Below, piece by piece: positions 57,924-64,000 of a stretch of 64,000 nucleotides of DNA. This DNA is from Amycolatopsis solani (GTDB lineage: Bacteria; Actinomycetota; Actinomycetes; Mycobacteriales; Pseudonocardiaceae), in NCBI RefSeq assembly GCF_033441515.1, contig NZ_JAWQJT010000001.1, positions 4,278,001 through 4,342,000 of the forward strand, read 5' to 3'. The translations under genes were made by a program, and so were the position numbers. The notes under the pieces are model-generated. The model was not told the origin of the DNA, searched no databases, and saw only the letters and a program-made list of their open reading frames with translations. Position 1 is the first letter of the stretch, and every line of letters starts with the position of its first letter.

Positions 57924-58281
57924 GGCGGTTCACGAACTCCTGAGTGACGGTCGGCGAGGAAAGGGGACCCGGACGAGGAAGCGGACACGACGATGGGACA
58001 CAGCGGCCGCCGTCACCCGTCTTCGCCTCACCCTCCGTGTTGCCGCGGAATCGATCAGGGTCCGTTTTTTACCACGAACCACCGAGGCCCGGTGGTGCTG
58101 ACCCGGCTGGCGGACGGTTGTCCGCCAGCTGTTGAACAGTGTTTACCGAGTGCGTTGGGGCGGTTACCGCCATTTCCTCTGGTAACGGCCTCGCGGTGGG
58201 TATCGGCTCCTTGCACGCTAGGCCGAACGGGTGAAGATGAATTCGTCCGAACCGGCGGACGGGTTGTTCGCGTTGCGGGAA
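57924..58281. other. Promoter region upstream of the conservon
   Basis: About 360 bp without a convincing gene lie between cvnA and the terminator of the PASTA gene. It contains a T6 run at about 58061-58066 and an ACCACCG/CGGTGGT inverted repeat near 58078-58096. The minus-strand conservon promoter should be here, but no clear -35/-10 pair was identified. Confidence 0.3.
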
Positions 58282-58309
58282 AGAAGGGGCAGGGGTAGTG
58301 CCCCTTCTG
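58282..58309 (-). terminator. Hairpin terminator of the PASTA-domain gene
   Basis: AGAAGGGGCA pairs with TGCCCCTTCT (10 bp) around a 7-nt loop, about 30 bp past the stop of the minus-strand gene. Confidence 0.7.
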
Positions 58310-58339
58310 TCCGGTGATGATCTTGACCACGGGGGGTCG

Positions 58340-58636
58340 CTAGGGCGTGTCGCCGTAGCCGGGTTCTTCGCGGGGTTCGGGGAGCGGGCGGCGGGGTTCG
58401 CGCACCCCGCTGGGGTCACCGCCGCCGGCCACCCAGACGGTGACCGTGCCCCAGCGGTCCAGCCGGGTCCCGGCGGCGGGGAGCTGGGCGACGACCAAGC
58501 CGTTGAGAAGCGGATGGGGGCTGTCGGGGTCGGGTCCTTGCAGGGTCAAGCCCGCGTCGTGGCCCGACAGCCACGCGTCGAGCGCTTGCCTGCCCCGGAA
58601 GTCCGGCACGACCACTGGCCGCGGTTCGTCTGCCAC
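58340..58636 (-). CDS. Small single PASTA-domain protein
   Basis: 98 residues. VVVPDFRGRQALDAWLSGHDAGL through VVAQLPAAGTRLDRWGTVTVWVAG matches one PASTA repeat (VPD/V-x-G start, Q-x-P-x-x-G end). There is no signal peptide or membrane anchor, and the C-terminus is Pro/Glu/Arg-rich. Isolated cytoplasmic PASTA proteins occur in actinomycetes with no known function. Confidence 0.7.
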   Translation of the reverse strand: MADEPRPVVVPDFRGRQALDAWLSGHDAGLTLQGPDPDSPHPLLNGLVVAQLPAAGTRLDRWGTVTVWVAGGGDPSGVREPRRPLPEPREEPGYGDTP

Positions 58637-58681
58637 TGCTCCTCACCCGTCGTCCAGGGTATCGGCGCGGGCAAGGCCCGG

Positions 58682-58729
58682 TTGACAAAGAACCCGCTCT
58701 TGTCAAACCAGCTTTACATCACCTACAGT
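58682..58729 (+). promoter_or_regulatory. alkB promoter with TetR-type operator
   Basis: TTGACAA-N11-TTGTCAA (58682-58706) is a perfect 7-bp inverted repeat. Its right arm doubles as a -35 (TTGTCA, 58700-58705), with an 18-bp spacer and -10 TACAGT (58724-58729). A further TTTAC-N15-GTAAA repeat (58713-58737) spans the -10. The downstream TetR protein is the likely binder. Confidence 0.6.
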
Positions 58730-58754
58730 TTCGTAAATCACTCGAGGAGGCGTG

Positions 58755-60155
58755 ATGAGCGAAATGACCGGAACCGTCCCCGCCGGTTCGACCGAGCTGT
58801 GGCGTGACCGCAAGCGGTACCTGTGGCTGATCGGCCTGGTCGTGCCGTCCCTGGCGTTCCTCGCCATCGGGCTCCACGCGGCCACCGGCTGGAGCGGGTG
58901 GTTCTGGATCGGCCCGTTCGTGATCCTGGTGGTCGTCCCGGTCATCGACCTCGCCGCCGGGCTGGATCGGAGCAATCCGCCCGACGACGTCATCGAACGG
59001 CTCGAGCAGGACCGGTACTACCGCTGGATCACCTTCGCGTTCCTGCCGATCCAGTACGTCGGCTTCGTGGCCGCGTTCTGGCTGATCGCGCGCGGGGACT
59101 ACAGCGTCGTCGACAAGATCGGCCTGGCCGTCTCCATCGGCTGCATCGGCGGGATCGGCATCAACACCGCGCACGAGCTGGGGCACAAGAAGGAGAGCCA
59201 CGAGCGCTGGCTGTCGAAGATCGCGCTGGCGCAAAGCTTCTACGGCCACTTCTACATCGAGCACAACCGCGGCCACCACGTCCGCGTCGCGACGCCGGAG
59301 GACCCGGCGAGCAGCCGCCTCGGCGAGAGCTTCTACCGCTTCTGGCCGCGCACGGTCTTCGGTTCGCTGAAGTCGGCGTGGCGCCTGGAGCGCAAGCGCT
59401 ACGCCCGCCGCGGCAAGCACCCGTTCCGCATCGGCAACGACGTCCTCAACGCCTGGCTGATGTCCGCGGTGCTGTGGGTGGCGATGATCGCGTGGCTCGG
59501 CGTGGGCATCCTGCCGTACCTGGTGATCCAGGCCGTCGTCGGGTTTTCGCTGCTGGAAGTCGTCAACTACATGGAGCACTACGGCATGCTGCGGCAGCGC
59601 GTCGGCGCGGCGGGGAAGCGGCGCTACGAGCGCGTGGATCCCAGCCACAGCTGGAACTCCAACAACATCGCCACCAACGTCCTGCTCTACCACCTGCAGC
59701 GGCACAGCGACCACCACGCCAACCCGACCCGCCGCTACCAGACCCTGCGCGACTTCGCCGAATCGCCGGTGCTGCCCACCGGGTACGCCGGGATGATCGT
59801 GCTGGCGCTGGTCCCGCCGGTGTGGCGCCGGGTGATGGACCCGCGGGTGCTCGCGCACTTCGACGGTGACGTCTCCCGCGCCAACATCCAGCCGTCGAAG
59901 CGCGAGAAGATCCTGGCCCGGTACGGAACCCGCGTCACGGCGGCCGAGCCCGCGGCCGCGGACACGCACGGCGACGCGACCGAAGGCGGGATGTGCCCGG
60001 GCTGCGGGTACGTCTACGACGAGAAGCTCGGCGACCCACGCGAAGGCTTCCCGGCCGGCACCCCGTGGTCGGCGATCCCGGACTCCTGGTGCTGCCCCGA
60101 CTGCGGCGTCCGCGAAAAGGTCGACTTCGTCGCGCCGGGCCGGGTGGGTGCGTGA
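58755..60155 (+). CDS. alkB: Alkane 1-monooxygenase fused to rubredoxin
   Basis: 466 residues. The AlkB part (~1-390) has six expected membrane helices and the His boxes HELGHKKESH (H140), EHNRGHH (H170-H175) and LQRHSDHH (H317-H321), plus NYMEHYGM. A C-terminal rubredoxin domain has knuckles CPGC (C414, C417) and CPDC (C447, C450). It hydroxylates terminal carbons of medium- or long-chain alkanes, taking electrons through its own rubredoxin domain. An in-frame GTG one codon upstream is possible. The stop overlaps the ferredoxin ATG (TGATG). Confidence 0.93.
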   Translation: MSEMTGTVPAGSTELWRDRKRYLWLIGLVVPSLAFLAIGLHAATGWSGWFWIGPFVILVVVPVIDLAAGLDRSNPPDDVIERLEQDRYYRWITFAFLPIQYVGFVAAFWLIARGDYSVVDKIGLAVSIGCIGGIGINTAHELGHKKESHERWLSKIALAQSFYGHFYIEHNRGHHVRVATPEDPASSRLGESFYRFWPRTVFGSLKSAWRLERKRYARRGKHPFRIGNDVLNAWLMSAVLWVAMIAWLGVGILPYLVIQAVVGFSLLEVVNYMEHYGMLRQRVGAAGKRRYERVDPSHSWNSNNIATNVLLYHLQRHSDHHANPTRRYQTLRDFAESPVLPTGYAGMIVLALVPPVWRRVMDPRVLAHFDGDVSRANIQPSKREKILARYGTRVTAAEPAAADTHGDATEGGMCPGCGYVYDEKLGDPREGFPAGTPWSAIPDSWCCPDCGVREKVDFVAPGRVGA

Positions 60156-60343
60156 TGCGGATCGAAGCGGACCGCGGCAAGTGCGACGGCCTGGGCATGT
60201 GCGAAGCGATGGCGCCCGACTTCTTCGAGGTCGGTGAGGACGGCACCGTCGTGGTGCTCGACGAGCGCCCCGGCGAGGAACACCGGCAGGACCTCGCCGC
60301 CGCCGTCGACGCCTGCCCCGTCCTGGCCTTGAAGCTGACATGA
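60155..60343 (+). CDS. [3Fe-4S]-type ferredoxin
   Basis: 62 residues with three cluster Cys in CDGLGMC and ACPVLAL, and the usual AMAPDFFEV and DGTVVVL segments. This is the small ferredoxin that usually serves cytochrome P450s. AlkB here already has a rubredoxin domain, so this ferredoxin may serve a different oxygenase or act between the reductase and the rubredoxin domain. It is coupled to genes on both sides. Confidence 0.9.
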   Translation: MRIEADRGKCDGLGMCEAMAPDFFEVGEDGTVVVLDERPGEEHRQDLAAAVDACPVLALKLT

Positions 60344-61491
60344 CCCTCGTCGTCGTGGGCGCCTCGCTGGCCGGGCTGCGGGCCGTGGAAGCCGCGCGCC
60401 GCACCGGGTACCGCGGCCGGGTCGTGCTGGTCGGGGCCGAGGAGCACCTGCCCTACGACCGGCCGCCGCTGTCCAAGGCGTTCCTCGCCACCGGCGGCCC
60501 GGTCGCGGTCGAGCCGTTCCACTCCGAGGAGGTGCTCCGCGAAGTCCTCGGCGTCGAGCTGATGCTCGGTGCGCCGGCCGAGGGGCTCGACATCGGCGCG
60601 CGGGAAGTGACCGTCGCGGGCACGGCCGTGCGCTACGACGCCCTGGTCATCGCCACCGGGGCCACCGCCCGCACCTTGCCGGGCGCCCGCACCCTGCGCA
60701 CGGCCGAGGACGCCGTCGCGGTGCGTGCCGCGCTCGACCGGGGCGCCCGGACCGTCGTGATCGGCGCCGGGTTCATCGGCTCGGAGGTCGCGTCCGCCGC
60801 CCGCGCCCGCGGCCTGCCGGTGACGATCGTGGAAGCCGCCGCCGTCCCGCTCGCCCGCGCGGTCGGGGAGACCGCCGGGGCCGCGCTGGCCGGCCTGCAC
60901 CACGAGGCCGGCACGGAGCTGCGGCTCGGCACCGAGGTCACCGGCGTCACCGAAGACGGCGTGCACCTGGCCGGGGGCGAAGTCCTGCCTGCCGACCTCG
61001 TCGTCGCCGGCATCGGCGCCGTCCCGGCCACCGGCTGGCTCGAGGGCAGCGGGCTGGTCCTGCACGAGCGCGACCGCGGCGTGGTCTGCGACGCGACCCT
61101 GTCCGCCGGGGCGCCGGGCGTCTACGCGGCGGGCGACGTCGCGCACGTGGCGAACCCGCTGTTCGACGGCCACCTGCGGCTGGAGCACTGGACGAACGCG
61201 GCCGAGCAGGGTGCGGCCGCCGCTCGTCACGCGCTCGACCCGGCGTCGGCGCGGCCGCTCGAAGCCGTGCCGTACTTCTGGTCCGACTGGTACGGCCACC
61301 GGATCCAGTTCGTCGGGACGCCGGTGGCCGACGAGGTCGTGACCGCGGGGGACACCACGCTCTACCGCCGGGGCGACCGGCTGGTCGGCGCGCTGACCGT
61401 CGATCGCCCGCGCGAGATCATGAAGCACCGCAGGCGGATCGCTACGGGTGCAGCCTGGGCAGATGCGCTGGCCTTCGCGGGGACGGCCTAG
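60340..61491 (+). CDS. Ferredoxin/rubredoxin reductase (FAD, NAD(P)H-dependent)
   Basis: 383 residues: FAD motif VVVGASLAGLRAVEAAR at the N-terminus, LPYDRPPLSKAFL, a second Rossmann motif VVIGAGFIGSEVAS for NAD(P)H, and GVYAAGDVAHV for FAD. It belongs to the oxygenase-coupled reductase family (BphA4/CamA/RubB-like). Its ATG overlaps the ferredoxin stop. It should feed AlkB-rubredoxin and may also supply the Rieske oxygenase, which has no reductase nearby. Confidence 0.92.
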   Translation: MTLVVVGASLAGLRAVEAARRTGYRGRVVLVGAEEHLPYDRPPLSKAFLATGGPVAVEPFHSEEVLREVLGVELMLGAPAEGLDIGAREVTVAGTAVRYDALVIATGATARTLPGARTLRTAEDAVAVRAALDRGARTVVIGAGFIGSEVASAARARGLPVTIVEAAAVPLARAVGETAGAALAGLHHEAGTELRLGTEVTGVTEDGVHLAGGEVLPADLVVAGIGAVPATGWLEGSGLVLHERDRGVVCDATLSAGAPGVYAAGDVAHVANPLFDGHLRLEHWTNAAEQGAAAARHALDPASARPLEAVPYFWSDWYGHRIQFVGTPVADEVVTAGDTTLYRRGDRLVGALTVDRPREIMKHRRRIATGAAWADALAFAGTA

Positions 61492-61492
61492 A

Positions 61493-62119
61493 ATGACGAT
61501 CATGAGCGGGGCACCTCAGGCGCCGCCCGAAGGTGGTCAGCACCGGCGGCCGATCATCACCGCGGCGATCGAGCTGACCGCGCGGTCCGGCTGGCCGTCG
61601 GTCACCATGGCCCGGCTGGCCGAGGTCGTCGGCGTCAGCCGCCAGACCGTGTACAACGAGATCGGCTCCAAGGCCGCGCTGGCCGAAGCGATGGTCGCGC
61701 ACGAACTCGACCGGTTCCTCACCGTCGTCGATGCCGCCTTCGAGCACCATCCGGACAACCTCATCGAGGCGTTCTACGAGGCCGTCCGCTCGGTGCTCGA
61801 ACTCGCCGAGGACAACGTCCTGCTGCGGGCGATCGTCTCGGCGTCGCACGGCGCCGCCCCCGAGCTCCTCCCGCTGCTGACCACCGACGCGGGCGCGTTG
61901 CTCGCCCGCGCGAAGGTCGTGCTCGGCGCGCGCGTGCGGCCTTACCGGCTGCCGCTCACCGACGACCAGGTCGACGTCGTGATCGACCTGGTGGTGCGCG
62001 CGGTCCTCAGCCACGTCATGCAGCCGTCGGACACGCCGGCCCGCACGGCGGATTCGCTGGCGTGGGTGGCGACCCGCGTGCTCGGCCTGGAAGCCGTGCC
62101 GCCGCTGCGCCACACCTGA
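61493..62119 (+). CDS. TetR-family regulator of the alkane genes
   Basis: 208 residues. Helix-turn-helix at about 20-65 (TARSGWPSVTMARLAEVVGV, SRQTVYNEIGSKAALAEAMV) and a helical ligand domain. The ATG at 61493 is one base past the reductase stop; a second Met at 61502 is possible. Position after alkB, ferredoxin and reductase is typical of AlkU-type repressors. The inverted repeats at 58682-58737 are the likely targets. Confidence 0.88.
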   Translation: MTIMSGAPQAPPEGGQHRRPIITAAIELTARSGWPSVTMARLAEVVGVSRQTVYNEIGSKAALAEAMVAHELDRFLTVVDAAFEHHPDNLIEAFYEAVRSVLELAEDNVLLRAIVSASHGAAPELLPLLTTDAGALLARAKVVLGARVRPYRLPLTDDQVDVVIDLVVRAVLSHVMQPSDTPARTADSLAWVATRVLGLEAVPPLRHT

Positions 62120-62123
62120 CGCG

Positions 62124-62960
62124 TCAGCGGAGGCCGTGCCGGTCCAGCCACGCCGAGAGCTCGGCCGCGATCTCCTTGGGCCGGTCCTCCTGGGCGTGGT
62201 GCCCGGCCTCGCCGCACGCGACGACGTCCAGCGCGGCGATGTTCCCGGCGCACCACCGCGCCATCTCCTCGCCGATGAGCAGCGTCGGCGAGCCTTCGAA
62301 CGTCAGGAGCAGCTTGGGGGTGCCGTCGCTGCCGGCCAGCCACCGGTCGTAGGCCTCGACGCGCTCGACGACCTCGGCCGGCTCCCCGCCGAGCGGCAGC
62401 TGGCGCGCCCAGGCGAGGACCGGGCGGCGGCTCTCCGGCGTGGGGAACGGCGCGAGGTAGACGGCCAGGTCGTCGTCGCCGACCGGGGTGCGGACGCCGC
62501 CGGTGAACGCCTGCCGGATGAACAGGTCCTGGGCCAGCACCAGGTCTTCGCCGGCGCCGGGCGTGCGGATCTTGCGGGATCGCTCGGCCGCCTGGGGTGT
62601 CAGGTCGGCCCAGGCCATCGGCTTCACGATGGTTTCGAAGAAGGCGAGCCCGCGGACCCGGCCGGGGTGGCGGGCCGCGAAGTCGAACGCGAGCGCGCCG
62701 CCCCAGTCGTGGCCGACGAGGACGACGTCGTCGAGCTCCAGTGCGTCGAACCAGGCGTCGAGGTACCGGGCGTGGTCGGCGAAGGTGTAGGCGAGGTCGG
62801 GCTTGGGCGAGCGGCCCATGCCGATGAGGTCGGGCGCGAGCAGCCGCCCGGCGCCGACGTGGGGGCGGACGTGGCGCCACCCGTGCGACGAGCCGGGGTT
62901 GCCGTGCAGGAAGACGATCGGGGTGCCGCTGCCGGTTTCTTCGTGGTGGAGGACGGGCAT
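62124..62960 (-). CDS. Haloalkane dehalogenase-like alpha/beta hydrolase
   Basis: 278 residues. It has the haloalkane dehalogenase set: HGNPGSSHGWRHV with N21, nucleophile D85 followed by W86 (GHDWGG), E109 (FFETIVKP) as acid, and a His in EAGHHAQED. N21 and W86 would hold the halide. LAPDLIGMGRSPKPD and AFDFAARHPGRVRGLA also match LinB/DhaA enzymes (compared from memory). Halide substrate specificity is inferred. It follows a MarR gene by 2 bp. Confidence 0.82.
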   Translation of the reverse strand: MPVLHHEETGSGTPIVFLHGNPGSSHGWRHVRPHVGAGRLLAPDLIGMGRSPKPDLAYTFADHARYLDAWFDALELDDVVLVGHDWGGALAFDFAARHPGRVRGLAFFETIVKPMAWADLTPQAAERSRKIRTPGAGEDLVLAQDLFIRQAFTGGVRTPVGDDDLAVYLAPFPTPESRRPVLAWARQLPLGGEPAEVVERVEAYDRWLAGSDGTPKLLLTFEGSPTLLIGEEMARWCAGNIAALDVVACGEAGHHAQEDRPKEIAAELSAWLDRHGLR

Positions 62961-62962
62961 GG

Positions 62963-63400
62963 TCAGGCTCCTTCGAGCGGGGTGTCGAGCAGCAGGGTGA
63001 GTTCGCGGGTCAGCGCCGCGGTCCGATCGCCGCGGCGGCCGCCGAGCGGGGCCAGGAGCCGGTCGAGCAGCGCGCCGACGGTGGCGATCGCGGGCTCGAC
63101 GACCTCGCGCCCGCGCTCGGTGAGGGCGAGCCGGATGGTCCGGGTGTCGTGGGGGTCGCGGGCGCGTTCGATCAGGCCGCCGGCGTCGAGGGTGCGCGCG
63201 AGCTTGGAGACGTAGAGGGCTTCGAGACCGGTGTGGTCGGCGAGTTCCCGCTGGCTCGGCGGCTCGGTGCGCTGGAGGTCGAGCAGCGAGGCGAGGAAGA
63301 CGTACTGGGCGTGCGTCAGGCCGGCGGGGGCCAGCGCGCGGTCGACGGCCACCCGCCACTTCATGGAGAGGCGCCAGACCAGGTGTCCCGGAGTGCTCAT
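62963..63400 (-). CDS. MarR-family regulator
   Basis: 145 residues with winged helix (TEPPSQRELADHTGLEALYV, SKLARTLDAGGLIERARDPH, DTRTIRLALTERG wing). It forms an operon with the dehalogenase-like gene. A perfect 20-bp palindrome lies 21-40 bp upstream of the ATG and is the likely autoregulatory operator. Confidence 0.9.
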   Translation of the reverse strand: MSTPGHLVWRLSMKWRVAVDRALAPAGLTHAQYVFLASLLDLQRTEPPSQRELADHTGLEALYVSKLARTLDAGGLIERARDPHDTRTIRLALTERGREVVEPAIATVGALLDRLLAPLGGRRGDRTAALTRELTLLLDTPLEGA

Positions 63401-63420
63401 GCCAGATACAGTACATGGCT

Positions 63421-63440
63421 ATAGTAGCCATGGCTACTAT
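63421..63440. promoter_or_regulatory. 20-bp palindromic operator upstream of the MarR gene
   Basis: ATAGTAGCCATGGCTACTAT is fully self-complementary. It includes the stop codon of the kynureninase gene (63437-63439), so the promoter of the marR operon overlaps the end of the upstream gene. Confidence 0.75.
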
Positions 63441-64000
63441 CCGGCGAGCTCCCTGATCCGGGCCATCGCCGCGCGGACCTCGGTGAAGCCCGTGGTGAGC
63501 GGGCTCAGTCCGACGCGGATGCCGTCGGGACGGCGGAAGTCGATCAGCACGCCGTTCTCGATCAGCACCCGCGAAAGCCGCTCGGCGTCGGGGTGGCGGA
63601 GGGTGACGTGACCGCCGCGGCGGTCGTCGTCGCGGGGTGAGGCGACGGTGAACCCGAGCGGGACCAGCCACTCGTCGGCGAGCGCGAGCACCCACCGCCC
63701 CAGCGCCACGGCCTTGGCACGCACCCGGTCGATGCCCGCTTCGGCCAGCAGCGCGACGCCTTCCTGGACGCCCACCATGCCCAGCACCGGCGGCGTGCCG
63801 GACAGCGCCCGGCGGATCCCCGGCGCGGGGACGTACTCGGCCGCCATGCCGAAGGTGTCGGCCGCGCCCATCCAGCCGGTGATCGGCTGGCCGAAGTCCG
63901 CGTGGTGGCGGGCGTTGACGTAGAGGAACGCGGGCGCGCCGGGCCCGGCGTTGAGGAACTTGTACGTGCAGCCGACGGCGAAGTCGGCGCCCGCCGCGTC
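63437..64000 (-). CDS. kynU: Kynureninase, 5' end outside the window
   Basis: The last 187 residues are visible. The PLP-binding Lys is in VGCTYKFLNAGPGAPAFLYV; GWMGAADTFGMAAEYVPAPG, GTPPVLGMVGVQEGVALLAEAG and the C-terminal RVGLSPLTTGFTEVRAAMARI complete the fold-type I aminotransferase pattern of kynureninase. The enzyme cleaves kynurenine or hydroxykynurenine to anthranilate or hydroxyanthranilate and alanine. The start codon lies beyond 64000. The gene is upstream of the marR operon on the same strand, but they probably have separate promoters. Confidence 0.88.
   Translation of the reverse strand, partial: DAAGADFAVGCTYKFLNAGPGAPAFLYVNARHHADFGQPITGWMGAADTFGMAAEYVPAPGIRRALSGTPPVLGMVGVQEGVALLAEAGIDRVRAKAVALGRWVLALADEWLVPLGFTVASPRDDDRRGGHVTLRHPDAERLSRVLIENGVLIDFRRPDGIRVGLSPLTTGFTEVRAAMARIRELAG

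Noticed and set aside
58010..58250. Short open frames upstream of the conservon
   Set aside because: None has a plausible ribosome binding site or recognisable sequence, and the region is expected to hold the conservon promoter.

Overview
The window is high-GC actinomycete DNA with densely packed genes, many sharing 4-bp ATGA or GTGA start/stop overlaps. A six-protein Mce operon, a conservon (CvnA-D), an ECF41 sigma factor, rubredoxin-fused AlkB and NarA/Nid-type aromatic catabolism together suggest a Pseudonocardiaceae member, most like Amycolatopsis. That placement is inferred from gene content, not from a marker gene.

Layout. 1-2952: an R2-like ligand-binding oxidase cut by the window edge, then a divergent histidine kinase/response regulator pair. 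3113-17366: one probable 13-gene mce transcript (small membrane protein, two YrbE permeases, the ATPase, six Mce proteins, an MMPL protein, a parvulin-type isomerase and a small membrane protein), presumably an envelope lipid or sterol importer. 17427-34611: an aromatic catabolic island. It holds a class III extradiol dioxygenase (MhpB type), a GAF-LuxR regulator, a six-gene minus-strand operon (C-C hydrolase, HpaB-type monooxygenase, SDR, cupin, two-domain extradiol dioxygenase, NahE-type hydratase-aldolase), a GntR repressor, an SCP2-like protein and a plus-strand operon (Rieske oxygenase alpha and beta, a 90-aa protein, cis-dihydrodiol dehydrogenase, rubredoxin, fused EtfB-EtfA, flavin reductase, dienoate hydratase). 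Four copies of one operator-like motif sit in front of these units, so they probably form a regulon of the GntR protein.

34604-41796: a histone-fold protein, then copper homeostasis genes (a CsoR-type box in a promoter spacer, secreted His-rich protein, CopA ATPase, BlaI/M56 pair, DUF305 and DUF6153-like proteins) and an NlpC/P60 hydrolase. 42371-44927: two secreted low-complexity proteins, one built of four Gly/Ser/Thr-rich modules. 45098-51346: a STAS-ANTAR regulator, double cupin, DoxX plus ECF41 sigma factor behind an ECF41-like promoter, a Cys-rich protein and a large ATPase-LuxR regulator.

51368-53943: a compact three-gene operon encoding a DMATS-like aromatic prenyltransferase, a haem-oxygenase-like diiron protein and a nucleotidyltransferase-fold protein, with a helically phased GTGTCC repeat array upstream. 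It is the best candidate here for an undescribed small-molecule pathway. 54106-57923: conservon. 58340-62119: PASTA protein, AlkB-rubredoxin, ferredoxin, ferredoxin reductase and TetR regulator. 62124-64000: haloalkane dehalogenase-like hydrolase, MarR regulator and a 5'-truncated kynureninase.

No rRNA, tRNA, CRISPR array, insertion sequence, integrase or phage gene was seen.
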